From contig NZ_JAEMNW010000005.1 in the NCBI RefSeq assembly GCF_016481275.1, forward strand, positions 1 through 64,000: 64,000 bases of DNA, read 5' to 3'. Under the pieces are notes generated by a model, which was not told the origin of the DNA, did no database searches, and saw only the letters and a program-made list of their open reading frames with translations. A program made the position numbers and the translations under genes. This DNA is from Antrihabitans auranticaus. Its GTDB lineage: Bacteria > Actinomycetota > Actinomycetes > Mycobacteriales > Mycobacteriaceae. Positions 1 through 9,098 of the stretch are shown here, piece after piece (the first letter of the stretch is position 1; every line of letters begins with the position of its first letter).

Positions 1-208
1 CCGACACCTCACCCAAATCACCCCGATACTCAGGTGTCTCGTCGAGGCAGCGTTGCAACACCACCGCCGCATACGCATGCTTGCGGGCACAGACCGCAGC
101 CTCGAACCGGTGCAACACCCCCGCAGCGGTGACCGAGTCGGCAGTCGGTGCCACACCGGGGTCGGGGAGTCCGGCACTGGTGAGTGCCTGCAACAGTTGA
201 TCGAACAT
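1..208 (-). CDS. N-terminal part of a DUF222 (13E12-type) HNH protein, cut by window edge
   Basis: An open frame runs from an ATG on the minus strand to the window edge with no stop, giving 69 residues. It begins MFDQLLQALTSAGLPDP and continues with an alanine-rich helical segment (HRFEAAVCARKHAYAAVV). This start resembles DUF222/13E12-repeat proteins, a large actinobacterial family usually carrying a C-terminal HNH nuclease domain that would lie outside the window. The family is repetitive and often sits in mobile or rearranged DNA, which fits the transposase remnant beside it. The assignment rests on a short N terminus only. Confidence 0.45.
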   Translation of the reverse strand, partial: MFDQLLQALTSAGLPDPGVAPTADSVTAAGVLHRFEAAVCARKHAYAAVVLQRCLDETPEYRGDLGEVS

Positions 209-255
209 GTTTTCGAGTCTACCCGAATGTTGTTGCCATAGATAGGGTTACAACT

Positions 256-285
256 GGCTGAAAGGTGTGCGAAGTAAACGGATTT
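256..285 (+). repeat. 30-bp imperfect direct repeat, copy A
   Basis: This 30-bp stretch matches 975-1004 at 26 of 30 positions in the same orientation. It begins GGCTGAAAG and ends GGATTT with TGCGAAGT in the middle. It lies just before the start of the transposase remnant; the second copy lies just after it. Confidence 0.6.
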
Positions 286-296
286 GGATGGTGATC

Positions 297-870
297 ATGC
301 GGTCTCGTCAAAAACGGGTCCCCGCCGAAGATCGGGTCCGGGCGGTGCTGGCAATCCTCGCCGGCGAGGTCACCGGCGCGGAAATCGCGCGACGCTACGA
401 AGTCACCGAGGTCACGGTCAGCCACTGGAAGGCCAAGTTCCTCGACGCCGGCGCACGCAGCCTGACCGACCGCAGGGACCGGCCGGCAAGGCCGGCAGCG
501 ACGAGGAACGCCGAATGCGCGCCGAGAACGAGCAGCCCAAACTCGCACTGGCCGAAGCCACTGTGCAGCTACGGATCTGGAAGCACGGCGCGAAGTACGT
601 CGACAAATCCCTTCGCCGACCTCGAAACCCTGAGAACGGCAACCGGGATGCCGGTTTCGAGGTTCGCCCGTCTCGCTGCGATCCCCGAGCGCACTTACCG
701 ACGACGCCTCAGCCGGCTCCGGTCTGGCACACCGATCAAGGGACCCTGGCCCGCACCGCGGGTCGAGGCGATCGAAGCCACGGCCGCCAAGTACGCCCAG
801 GCCTGGCCGGCCTGGGGACACCGCAAGATCGCGGCAATGATGCGCGCCGACGGCTACACCGTGTCCACCT
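297..870 (+). pseudogene. Frameshifted, truncated IS3-type transposase remnant
   Basis: The first part (MRSRQKRVPAEDRVRAVLAI...) is a helix-turn-helix transposase N terminus of the OrfA kind, with the recognition-helix stretch ARRYEVTEVTVSHWK. Near 480-495 the similarity moves to another frame, which carries a leucine-zipper-like segment (RMRAENEQPKLALAEATVQL) typical of IS3-family proteins. It then returns to the first frame near 610, where RKIAAMMRADGYTVS resembles the start of the integrase half (OrfB). The catalytic DDE core is absent and the frame degrades after about 870. This is a dead fragment of a fused OrfA/OrfB transposase; the exact IS group cannot be named from this alone. Confidence 0.65.
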
Positions 871-1249
871 CGACCGAACCCCCGAACAGGCCTACCTGAA
901 CCCGAACACCCAGCAAAACCTGCCAGAACCTTGACTCAAGACACGAAAACCGCGACCGACGCTAGAAGTGAATCGGCTGAAAGATTTGCGAAGTCAAAGG
1001 ATTTCGTGCTACAGACGGACGAGTCGGTGCCAACCGAAACGAGTGCACGCTCCGTACGGACACTCCCTGACGCACGGCCCGATCCGCTCAAACGGACCCA
1101 GCGATGGCGAACACTCTGGGCGCCGGCTAGACGAGTACCGCCACAGGTTCAACGGGCGACGACACCCGCCACGCATCCACTCGCGTCGAGTAGAGAAGCA
1201 TTTCCACCGCTTTCCGGGGAAATAGTTCCGCCGCACACAGAGCCAGCTA
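871..1249. other. Non-coding stretch after the transposase remnant
   Basis: No credible gene is seen. The stretch holds the ragged end of the transposase remnant and the second direct-repeat copy (975-1004), then sequence of no recognisable character up to the end of the cobalamin/siroheme chelatase gene. An overlapping proline/arginine-rich frame here looks like a GC-driven shadow. Confidence 0.5.
975..1004 (+). repeat. 30-bp imperfect direct repeat, copy B
   Basis: Second copy of the repeat at 256-285, same orientation, four mismatches (offsets 10, 12, 21 and 24). The two copies bracket the transposase remnant 719 bp apart, but they are too diverged and too long for an ordinary target-site duplication. 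Confidence 0.6.
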
Positions 1250-1942
1250 CTACCCCGCGCGGACCCGCTCCAACTGCCGCACGCCCGCGTGGTAGCGGTC
1301 CACCAACAGCGCAACGACATCGGGGTGCACACCGATGGGAGCGGCTACGCCGTCGGCACCTGCCGTCGACAGACGCTCGTGAAACAGCCCGTGCGCCAAC
1401 AGATACGAAGCGACAAACACCCGCTTCTCCCCCGCCGCCCGCAATCGGTGGACCACGTCGGCGACACGCGGCTCACCCGTCGCCACGTACCCGATCTCGA
1501 CCCGCCGGCCGACTCTGTCCGCCAACATCGCTGCGGCCCTCCGCACATCGGCGAGTGCCCGCTGATCCGACGAACCCGCAGCAGCCAACACGACCGCGTC
1601 GCCCGGCTGCCAGCCGGCTTCGCGGAGCCTGCGATGCATGACGCGGGCAAGCGCGGGATCGGGACCCATCGCACGCGTCACCGCGACACCGTCGAATCCC
1701 GCTACCTCACGGGGCACATCGGTATGCACGTGGTAACCCGACGCCAGAAATGCCGGCACCGCAACAGCATCGCCGCCCAGCGCACGCAGTACCTCCGACG
1801 GCGACGGACCGAGCACGTCCACGAAAGCGACACGGACACTGGGCACCCGCTGCGAAACAGCTTCTGCCAGAGCCGCAATCATTTCCACACCGCGCGCGCT
1901 TCGGGTCCCGTGGGCAATCAGGACCAGCTCCGGGGCGCTCAC
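1250..1942 (-). CDS. Sirohydrochlorin chelatase, CbiX/SirB family
   Basis: The 230-residue protein belongs to the CbiX/SirB chelatases, which insert Fe or Co into sirohydrochlorin. It has two related halves. The N-terminal half holds the conserved LVLIAHGTRS motif with the metal/substrate histidine and PAFLASGYHVHTDVP; the second half has VFVASYLLAHGLFHERL. I chose the GTG start because GGAG lies 5 nt upstream and the start overlaps the stop of the preceding gene in a GTGA, indicating coupled translation. It is last in the narK-nirB-nirD-hemD operon. Its likely job here is iron insertion to make siroheme for the nitrite reductase, although cobalt chelation cannot be excluded. Confidence 0.85.
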   Translation of the reverse strand: MSAPELVLIAHGTRSARGVEMIAALAEAVSQRVPSVRVAFVDVLGPSPSEVLRALGGDAVAVPAFLASGYHVHTDVPREVAGFDGVAVTRAMGPDPALARVMHRRLREAGWQPGDAVVLAAAGSSDQRALADVRRAAAMLADRVGRRVEIGYVATGEPRVADVVHRLRAAGEKRVFVASYLLAHGLFHERLSTAGADGVAAPIGVHPDVVALLVDRYHAGVRQLERVRAG

Positions 1943-3120
1943 ATTCGCTCCATCGTGTTGTCGACGCATTCCGCCGGATCCAGCGCCAACCGGTAACCAC
2001 GCTTGACCACCGTCTGGATCGCCTTCGGCGTGCCGAGCGCGGCGCGCAACCGCGCAATCGCGGTCTCGACGGCGTGCGTATCTTCACCGCATCCGGGCAG
2101 TGCGGCCAGTAAGTTCTCGCGCGAAACCACTCGTCCGGGCTGGCGAGCGAGTGTCCGCATGATCGCCATCGAAGCCGGCGGCAACTGCTTCACTTCACCG
2201 TCGACGACGACACAACCGCCACGAACACTGAGTTCGTGCCCGGCCGCCTGAATCCTGTTGGCACGCCGCGGAAGTTCATCCGCAATGTGCCGCGCCAGCG
2301 CGCCGAGGCGGGCGCGCGCGGGCTGGGTGGTGGGAACGCTCAGCTCGGTCAGCGGCGCCGCCGTGATCGGCCCGACACAGCCCGCCAGCACACGTCCGCG
2401 CAACGCGTACAACAGCGGCTCTATGAGACCGGTTTCCTTGGCGCGCATCAACATCGACGCCACAGCTGGCGCACTCGTGAAGGTGATGCAATCGAGGCCG
2501 GACGACACTGCGAGCTCGATCATGCGATCCATCGCGGTCTGGTCGTCGGGCGGCGTCCAGCGATACACCGGCACGGCGATCACTTCGGCACCGGCACAAC
2601 GCAATACCTCGCAGAAGTCCGGAATCGGCTCCCACTCGGTGGTCGCACCGTGCAATTGCACCGCAATCCGAACACCCTCGACACCCTCGGCGAGGAGGTG
2701 ATCCAGCACCTCGGCAGACGACTCCGACGCCGGCGACCACTCTTCACGCAAGTCCGCGGCGCGAATCGCGCCCTTGGCCTTGGGTCCACGGGCAAGCAGC
2801 CTGGTCGATCGCAGTCCGGCCGCAAGGTCCTCCGCCAGGCCCCAGCCTTCGGCGGCCTCCATCCAACCGCGAAAGCCGATGCCTGTTGTAGCAACGGCAA
2901 TTTCGGGCGGGTCCGCAACGATCTCACGGGTCACGCGCTCCAGCTCGGCGTCGTCCGCAAGTGGGATGATCCGAATTGCCGGTGCGAGAACGACATTCGC
3001 ACCACGCCGGGTCAGTAGCGTACTGAACTCCTCCGACCGCCGCGCCGCCGTCACACCGATAGTGAAACCCTTCAACGGCTCTGCTGCGTCGGAATCCCCT
3101 TCTGTCACGGGCCCGTACAT
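1939..3120 (-). CDS. Uroporphyrinogen-III synthase fused to an OmpR-type DNA-binding domain
   Basis: Residues 1 to about 265 form a HemD-like uroporphyrinogen-III synthase (IGVTAARRSEEFSTLL at the start; ATTGIGFRGWMEAAEGWG and CITFTSAPAVASML later), the cyclase that closes the tetrapyrrole ring. The last ~100 residues are a winged helix of the OmpR C-terminal kind (LPPASMAIMRTLARQPGRVVSRENLL ... AIARLRAAL ... TVVKRGYRLAL). Such fusions are known in actinobacteria next to nitrite reductase genes (compare Rv0260c). The start overlaps the end of nirD by 16 bp; an in-frame GTG sits 12 bp further in. The domain pair suggests an enzyme-derived regulator of the nir genes, or a bifunctional protein; the sequence cannot separate these. 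Confidence 0.85.
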   Translation of the reverse strand: MYGPVTEGDSDAAEPLKGFTIGVTAARRSEEFSTLLTRRGANVVLAPAIRIIPLADDAELERVTREIVADPPEIAVATTGIGFRGWMEAAEGWGLAEDLAAGLRSTRLLARGPKAKGAIRAADLREEWSPASESSAEVLDHLLAEGVEGVRIAVQLHGATTEWEPIPDFCEVLRCAGAEVIAVPVYRWTPPDDQTAMDRMIELAVSSGLDCITFTSAPAVASMLMRAKETGLIEPLLYALRGRVLAGCVGPITAAPLTELSVPTTQPARARLGALARHIADELPRRANRIQAAGHELSVRGGCVVVDGEVKQLPPASMAIMRTLARQPGRVVSRENLLAALPGCGEDTHAVETAIARLRAALGTPKAIQTVVKRGYRLALDPAECVDNTMERM

Positions 3121-3527
3121 GCTGCTTCACCACCCGGACTGTGCACCTGGACCATGCCGGCCCAGAGCCGGACGTCGTATACCGGCAGGCGCTTGGTTTC
3201 GTCGTCGAGACAGCGGCCGTCGACGAGCGAGAAGACCTGCTTGAGCAGTGGCGACGCGACTGTCGGCTCCCCGGCCCGGTCGCCGACCAAGCCGCGGGAC
3301 ATCACTGCCGCATGCCCGAACGGATCGAAGTTTCCGACGGCACGCAGGGTGCCGTCCTCGAGCAGGAACAGCGCGACCTGCTCGCCGTTGCGCAGCAGCA
3401 CCGCGACACCGCGGCCGGGGATGAGCTGCCGCAGCGGGCACGCCGAGGTCCATTCGAGGCGACCATCGCTCACCGTGCTTCGCCGACCGTCACCCATCGT
3501 TGGCAGCCTGGTATCGACCGATGTCAT
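3105..3527 (-). CDS. nirD: Nitrite reductase (NADH) small subunit NirD
   Basis: The 140-residue protein has the Rieske-like fold of NirD (CPLRQLIPGRGVAVLLRNGEQVALFLLEDG ... VGNFDPFG ... VASPLLKQVFSLVDGRCLDDE...LPVYDVRLW). As usual for NirD, the Rieske cysteine/histidine cluster ligands are not conserved. It works with NirB in the cytoplasm to reduce nitrite to ammonium using NADH. GAGGAGGAT upstream is a strong ribosome site for the ATG. An 83-bp spacer separates it from nirB, and its 3' end overlaps the hemD-type gene. Confidence 0.93.
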   Translation of the reverse strand: MTSVDTRLPTMGDGRRSTVSDGRLEWTSACPLRQLIPGRGVAVLLRNGEQVALFLLEDGTLRAVGNFDPFGHAAVMSRGLVGDRAGEPTVASPLLKQVFSLVDGRCLDDETKRLPVYDVRLWAGMVQVHSPGGEAACTGP

Positions 3528-3610
3528 AGCAGATCCTCCTCGTCTTCAGGTCTATTGTTCGCGTGCGGTGTTACTCGCGCGTTAAGGGCCCATGCCCCTG
3601 AGGTAAGCGC

Positions 3611-6127
3611 TCACGCACTCGGCATCGCGGGCATGCCCATCAGCACCGGAATCTTGCGCTTGCCGGACTCGTCGAACACGATCGTCGGATCGGATTCGTC
3701 GGGTGCGTTCACGAAAGAGACGAAACGAGAAAGCTTTTCGGGATCCTCCAAGACGCCTGCCCACTCGTCCTTGTAGCCGACGACGTGCTTGTCCATGGCT
3801 GCTTCGAGTTCTGCGCCGATACCGAGACTGTCGTCACAGATCACGGCCTTCAGGTGCTCGAGGCCGCCGTCCATCGCCTCGAGCCAAGGCGCGGTGCGCT
3901 GCAAACGATCGGCGGTCCGGATGTAGAACATCAGGTAGCGGTCGATGTAGCGGATAAGCGTCTCGTCGTCCAGGCCGCCCGCCAGCAGCTGCGCGTGCTT
4001 GGGCGACTGGCCGCCGTTGCCCGCGACATAGAGGTTCCAGCCGTTTTCGGTTGCGATGACACCGACGTCCTTACCGCGGGCCTCAGCGCATTCTCGCGCG
4101 CAGCCGGAGACGCCGAACTTCAGCTTGTGCGGGGAACGTAGACCGCGGTAACGGTTTTCGAGGTCGACAGCCATCCCGACGGAGTCCTGAACGCCGTAGC
4201 GGCACCACGTCGAACCGACGCAACTCTTCACTGTGCGCAGCGACTTGCCGTATGCCTGACCGGATTCCATGCCGGCATCCACGAGGCGCTTCCAGATCGC
4301 CGGCAGCTGTTCGACGCGGGCACCGAACAGGTCGATGCGCTGACCACCGGTGACCTTCGTGTACAGACCGAAATCCCTTGCGACCTCGCCGATCACAATG
4401 AGCTGCTCCGGCGTGCACTCACCGCCCGGCATCCGCGGGACGACCGAGTATGTGCCGTTCTTCTGGATATTGGCGAGGAAGTGGTCGTTCGTGTCCTGCA
4501 ATGCTGCCTGCTGCGGGTGCAGGATGTGATCGGAGTCCGTGGACGCGAGGATCGACGCGACAACCGGCTTGCAGATGTCACAGCCGGTTCCCTTGCCGTA
4601 CTTGGCAATCAGGGCCGAGAACGTGCGGGTGTTCGTTGCCTGGACGATCTGGAACAGTTCCGCGCGTGATTGCTCGAAGTGCTCGCAGAGGGCCTTCGAC
4701 ATCACGATGCCCGACGATGCGAGCAGCTGCTTGATCGTCGGCAGGCAGCCACCACAGGTGGTTCCGGCGTTGGTGCAGCCCTTCACGGCCGCGATGTCAC
4801 ACGCACCGTCGGCGATTGCGCCGCAGATGGCTCCCTTGGTGACACCGTTGCACGAGCAGACCTCGGCATCGTCGGGAAGTGAACCCGCACCGACCTTTTC
4901 GCCGGTCGGCGAGATCAGCGACGCCGGATCTCCCGGCAGCTCACGACCGACGAGCGGCCGCAAGGTTGCGTACGCCGTCGCATCGCCGACCAGGATGCCG
5001 CCGAGCAGAATCTTCGCGTCGTCGGAGACGACAAGTTTGGCGTACGTACCCTTGGCCGCATCGTTCAGCACGACCTCGAGCGCGCCGGGAGTCGTCGCGT
5101 GCGCGTCGCCGAAGCTCGCGACGTCGACACCGAGAAGTTTCAGCTTCGTCGAGAGGTCGGCGCCGGGGAACTCCGCTGCGCCACCGAGCAATCGGTCCGC
5201 GACGACCTCGGCCGTCGAGTATCCGGGAGCGACCAAGCCGTAGCAGGTGCCTTCGACCGCGGCACACTCGCCGATCGCGTAGATCGCGGAATCCGATGTC
5301 CGGCAGCCGATGTCGGTGATGATGCCGCCGCGCGCACCGACGTCGAGACCGCTCTCGCGAGCGAGCTTGTCCTGCGGGCGAACACCGGCAGAGAACACGA
5401 GCAGGGCGGCGTCGATCGTCGAGCCGTCCGACAGCTCGACCGTCAGACCTTCACCGCTCTCCTTGATCGCGGTCGTCCCGACACCCGTGTGAACTGTGAG
5501 TCCGAGGTTGGTCACGAGGCGTTCGAGAATGCCGCCGCCGCCTTCGTCGACCTGCAGTGGCATCAGCCGCGGCGCGAATTCGATCACGTGCGGCGTCATA
5601 CCGAGGAGCTTCAGTGCATTAGCCGCTTCGAGTCCGAGCAGGCCGCCGCCGACCACGACGCCGACCGCGCCCGGCTCGGCACTCTCGGCCGCCGCGCGGA
5701 TCCCGTCGAGGTCGGCCAGCGTGCGGTAGACGAAGCAGTTCGGGAGGTCGTGCCCCGGAATCGGCGGCACGAAGGGGTAGGAGCCTGTTGCCAGCACCAA
5801 CGCGTCGTAGCCGATGACCTCGCCCGACGTCGTCGACACCTTGTTCGACTGCCGGTCGATGACCTCGGCGCGTTCGCCGAGCCGCAGTTCGACCAAGGGG
5901 TCGCCCTCGTACTCGTTGCCGGCCAGCGCAAGTTCCTTCGGATCCCAGGCACCGACGTAGGAAGACAGGCCGACCCGGTCGTAGGCAGGCAACGGCTCTT
6001 CGCACAGCACGGTGACCTTCCAGTCACCGGCTGTGTCGCGTGCTCGCAGGGCCTCGACGAATCGGTGTCCGACCATTCCGTGGCCGATGACAGCCACGTT
6101 CTTGGGCGACACTGCTTTCGGGGTCAT
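3611..6127 (-). CDS. nirB: Nitrite reductase (NADH) large subunit NirB
   Basis: At 838 residues this has the usual NirB length. An FAD/NAD(P)H-binding module leads (VAVIGHGMVGHRFVEAL near the N terminus; GVVVGGGLLGLEAANAL for NAD). A BFD-type [2Fe-2S] domain follows (CSCNGVTKGAICGAI ... CTNAGTTCGGC). The C-terminal half is the sulfite/nitrite reductase fold with the 4Fe-4S/siroheme cysteines CVGSTWC and VSGCARECAEA. It reduces nitrite to ammonium in six electrons. It follows narK closely and precedes nirD, forming a complete nitrite assimilation unit. No nitrate reductase gene is in the window. Confidence 0.96.
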   Translation of the reverse strand: MTPKAVSPKNVAVIGHGMVGHRFVEALRARDTAGDWKVTVLCEEPLPAYDRVGLSSYVGAWDPKELALAGNEYEGDPLVELRLGERAEVIDRQSNKVSTTSGEVIGYDALVLATGSYPFVPPIPGHDLPNCFVYRTLADLDGIRAAAESAEPGAVGVVVGGGLLGLEAANALKLLGMTPHVIEFAPRLMPLQVDEGGGGILERLVTNLGLTVHTGVGTTAIKESGEGLTVELSDGSTIDAALLVFSAGVRPQDKLARESGLDVGARGGIITDIGCRTSDSAIYAIGECAAVEGTCYGLVAPGYSTAEVVADRLLGGAAEFPGADLSTKLKLLGVDVASFGDAHATTPGALEVVLNDAAKGTYAKLVVSDDAKILLGGILVGDATAYATLRPLVGRELPGDPASLISPTGEKVGAGSLPDDAEVCSCNGVTKGAICGAIADGACDIAAVKGCTNAGTTCGGCLPTIKQLLASSGIVMSKALCEHFEQSRAELFQIVQATNTRTFSALIAKYGKGTGCDICKPVVASILASTDSDHILHPQQAALQDTNDHFLANIQKNGTYSVVPRMPGGECTPEQLIVIGEVARDFGLYTKVTGGQRIDLFGARVEQLPAIWKRLVDAGMESGQAYGKSLRTVKSCVGSTWCRYGVQDSVGMAVDLENRYRGLRSPHKLKFGVSGCARECAEARGKDVGVIATENGWNLYVAGNGGQSPKHAQLLAGGLDDETLIRYIDRYLMFYIRTADRLQRTAPWLEAMDGGLEHLKAVICDDSLGIGAELEAAMDKHVVGYKDEWAGVLEDPEKLSRFVSFVNAPDESDPTIVFDESGKRKIPVLMGMPAMPSA

Positions 6128-6182
6128 GTGAGATCCTTCTTCCTTTTCTCGATCAGCACCACACGCTGCTCGAACTCGAACG

Positions 6183-7616
6183 TCACACCGACACCGAGAC
6201 CATTTCGTCGTCGGCGTCGTCGGACTTCGCGGTTGCGACCCCGACCTCGTCCACCTTGATCGTCGGACGACGCAGGAAGATCGCCCAGGTGACGATCGCG
6301 CAAGCGACGTAGAACGCGAGGAAAACGATGAATGCGCTGGTGGCCGAGGCAGAGGACATGTAGGACTGGCGCAGGACCAAGTTGATCAACACGCCGCCGA
6401 AGGCACCGATCGCACCGGCAAAACCGATCAGGGCACCGGACATATTGCGCGACCAGGCGGCCTGCTCCGGCTTGCTTGCTTCGAGGCTCTTGGACTTGGC
6501 CTCGAAGATGGACGGAATCATCTTGTACGTGGAGCCGTTGCCGACACCCGAGAGAATGAACAGCAGAATGAACGCCAGGACATACGTCGTGAGGACTGCC
6601 CCGCTCGCACCCTTTTGGCCGTCGTTGTCGTCGACGATTCCGGCCGCCACGAGAATTGCCGCCGCACCCATCATCGCGAGGAACGTGAACAGTGTGACCT
6701 TGCCGCCGCCGAGCTTGTCGGAGAGCTTGCCACCGAACGGTCGGGCGATGGACCCCAGCAGCGGACCGATCCAGGCGATCTGAGCGGCGTGCAATGCTGC
6801 GGTTTTCGGGTCGGTCGCGGCGAAGTTTATGTTCAGGATCTGGCCGAAGGCGAAGCTGAACCCGATGAACGAACCGAACGTGCCGATGTAGAGGAAGCTC
6901 ATCACCCACGAGTCACGGAACTTGAGCGCCTTGCCCATGTATCCGAGATTCGCCTGCTGGTTGGCCAGGTTGTCCATGAACAGCGCTGCACCGAGGGCGG
7001 CGACACCGCAGAGGACGAGGTAGATAGCGCACACGATCTCCGGGCTCGTCTTGCTGACGAAAGCGATGACGAGCAGGCCGATGATCTGCATGGCCGGCAC
7101 GCCGATATTGCCGCCGCCCGCGTTCAAGCCCAGCGCCCAGCCCTTGAGCCGCTGTGGATAGAAGGCGTTGATGTTGGTCATCGACGACGCGAAGTTACCG
7201 CCACCGACACCGGCTACAGCCGCAACGATCAGGTACGTCGTGTACGACGTCTCCGGGTGCTGCACGAAGTACAGCGTCAGACCGGCCGGAACGAGCAGCG
7301 CGAGGGCGCTGAAGATCGTCCAGTTGCGGCCACCGAACTTCGCAGTCGCGACGGTGTAGGGAACGCGCAGGATGGAACCGACGAGGGTCGGCACGGCGAG
7401 CAGGAAGAACTTGCCCGCGGCGTCGATGTGATAGACGTTCTGCGGCATGAACAGGACCATGACCGACCAGATCGACCACACAGAGAAGCCGACATGCTCG
7501 GCGACGATCGACCAGATCAGGTTCCGCTTCGCGACCTTCTTGCCGCCGGCTTCCCAGGCAGCGACGTCTTCCGAATCCCAATCTTCGATCCAACGCTTTC
7601 GCGTAAGTGCGGTCAC
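6183..7616 (-). CDS. narK: Nitrate/nitrite transporter, NarK-type MFS
   Basis: The protein (477 residues, about 12 membrane spans) carries the nitrate-signature glycine-rich stretches of NarK/NNP transporters: AGVGGGNFASSMTNINAFYP and ALGLNAGGGNIGV in the first half and ILSGVGNGSTYKMIPSIF in the second. I chose the GTG start because AGGAGG lies 5 nt upstream; an upstream TTG would leave this ribosome site inside the gene. It heads the nir operon, so import of nitrate or nitrite (or nitrite efflux) for assimilation is the likely role. A GlnR-like box lies about 120 bp upstream. Confidence 0.92.
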   Translation of the reverse strand: MTALTRKRWIEDWDSEDVAAWEAGGKKVAKRNLIWSIVAEHVGFSVWSIWSVMVLFMPQNVYHIDAAGKFFLLAVPTLVGSILRVPYTVATAKFGGRNWTIFSALALLVPAGLTLYFVQHPETSYTTYLIVAAVAGVGGGNFASSMTNINAFYPQRLKGWALGLNAGGGNIGVPAMQIIGLLVIAFVSKTSPEIVCAIYLVLCGVAALGAALFMDNLANQQANLGYMGKALKFRDSWVMSFLYIGTFGSFIGFSFAFGQILNINFAATDPKTAALHAAQIAWIGPLLGSIARPFGGKLSDKLGGGKVTLFTFLAMMGAAAILVAAGIVDDNDGQKGASGAVLTTYVLAFILLFILSGVGNGSTYKMIPSIFEAKSKSLEASKPEQAAWSRNMSGALIGFAGAIGAFGGVLINLVLRQSYMSSASATSAFIVFLAFYVACAIVTWAIFLRRPTIKVDEVGVATAKSDDADDEMVSVSV

Positions 7617-7733
7617 AAAGGCCTCCTGAGTTATTAGGTGGCCCAACCGTAGGAAATGGGTATTGCCGGAATGCTGCGCGAAATGTCCACGGGGTCAACT
7701 GGTTCTCACCTGCAACCAGGGTCTCCAGTGAGG

Positions 7734-7749
7734 GTTTCATCCATGTTTC
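7734..7749 (-). promoter_or_regulatory. GlnR-like half-site pair upstream of narK
   Basis: On the minus strand this reads GAAACATGGATGAAAC: two GAAAC boxes spaced by exactly 6 nt, matching the GaAAC-n6 spacing of actinobacterial GlnR sites. It sits about 120 bp upstream of the narK start. The gTnAC half-sites are poorly matched, so this is tentative. Confidence 0.35.
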
Positions 7750-7786
7750 GCGCCCATTGCCCAGGCGTATCCAACGTGTCCTGAGA

Positions 7787-9055
7787 TTAAATCCAGCTGT
7801 CTTCGAGCATTCGCGGCTTGCAAGCAAACCAACCCGATATGACGACGATCACAACGGCGATGCTCAGGAAACCGAACGGGACAGTCCAGCCGTCGGTCGC
7901 GTCGTGGAGCAGGCCGAACAAGAGCGGCCCCAGGCAGGCGACCGAATATCCGAGGCCCTGCGTGAAGCCCGACAACGCCGCGGACCCGTGCTGGGTGCGA
8001 GTCCGGAGGTTGATCAGGGTCAGCGAGATGGGGAACGTGCTCGGTCCCAACCCGATGAGGACCACCCACAGGACAGGCGCTGCCATCGGCGCGGCGATGA
8101 GGCCGACGAACCCGATTGCGTAGAACACAGCACAGGCCACGACGACGGGGAACGGGTTGGCGACGCGGGCGACCAGCGTCGGCGCACCGAATGCCGAAAC
8201 CAGGCCGACCAACGCGAAGACCCCGACCATGCTGCCGCCGAAAGCAGCGCTTGCCCCCGCAGACGTCAGGATCGCGGGCAACCAGGTGAAGATCGAATAG
8301 GTGATCAGCGAGGTCATGCCGAACATGCCGGCCATTCCCCAGCCCACGGGCGAGCGCCACGCCTTACCCGCGGCTGCCGCTTCTTTCACCGGGCTCAGAC
8401 GGTTCTGCGCACGTCGGTCTCGCAAGACGAGCAGCCAGGGCAGGGCGGCAGCGGTCGCGAGCAGTCCCCAGCCACCGATCGACATGCGCCAGCCGAACTG
8501 GTCGGCGACCGGCACCGCGATCAGTGCCGGCAGCACGGTGCCGAGCTGAACCATGGTGATGTAGATCGAGCTCATCAACGCGAGCCGATCGGAAAAGTAG
8601 CGCTTGACCAGCGGCGGAATGACGACGTTGCCGATGCCCATGCCCGCGAGCGCGAGTGCGGACATAGCGAGCAAGGACCAGACATCGGCCACGACTGCCC
8701 TGATCAGCATTCCTCCCGCTGCCATGAACATCGCGAGCAAGGCGGTGCGCTCGAGGCCGAGCCTCGTGGCAATCAGGGGTGTGAGCAGGCCTGACAGCGC
8801 GAACATCGCGGGCGGAACCATGCCGAAGATGCCGACGACCGACGCCGAGAAGCCGATCTCGCCGCGGATCACGTCGGCGAGCGGTGTGAAGGCCGTGACG
8901 GCAACGCGCAGCGTGAGCGCGGAAACCGCAATCGCGAGAAACACGAGAACGCGGCCTTCGAGCAGGGCGCGGCGCTCGGTGCGAATTCGGCTGGGTGCGG
9001 GCTTCCCCGAGGTGGGGGACACGGTCTCAGCCAAGGCAGTCACGTCGTAAATCAT
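7787..9055 (-). CDS. CynX/NimT-family MFS transporter
   Basis: A 422-residue integral membrane protein with about 12 spans. It resembles the CynX/NimT (cyanate, 2-nitroimidazole) branch of the major facilitator superfamily, with features such as TAFTPLADVIRGEIGFSASVVGIFG near the N terminus and FGWRMSIGGWGLLATAAALPW mid-protein. I start it at ATG of MIYDVTALAETV rather than at the TTG eight codons upstream. It is divergent from a GntR regulator with only 43 bp between the two starts, so that regulator probably controls it. The substrate is unknown. Confidence 0.82.
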   Translation of the reverse strand: MIYDVTALAETVSPTSGKPAPSRIRTERRALLEGRVLVFLAIAVSALTLRVAVTAFTPLADVIRGEIGFSASVVGIFGMVPPAMFALSGLLTPLIATRLGLERTALLAMFMAAGGMLIRAVVADVWSLLAMSALALAGMGIGNVVIPPLVKRYFSDRLALMSSIYITMVQLGTVLPALIAVPVADQFGWRMSIGGWGLLATAAALPWLLVLRDRRAQNRLSPVKEAAAAGKAWRSPVGWGMAGMFGMTSLITYSIFTWLPAILTSAGASAAFGGSMVGVFALVGLVSAFGAPTLVARVANPFPVVVACAVFYAIGFVGLIAAPMAAPVLWVVLIGLGPSTFPISLTLINLRTRTQHGSAALSGFTQGLGYSVACLGPLLFGLLHDATDGWTVPFGFLSIAVVIVVISGWFACKPRMLEDSWI

Positions 9056-9098
9056 AGGATGACCGGATGATGGACGCAAACAAGTTATCCTGGATCAC

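Noticed and set aside
931-1641. A 236-codon Pro/Thr/Arg-rich plus-strand frame
   Set aside because: It overlaps the CbiX gene in antisense and the transposase debris. No ribosome site and no ordered segment is seen.
5099-6259. A 386-codon plus-strand frame opposite nirB
   Set aside because: Antisense to conserved nirB domains, with no recognisable protein features.
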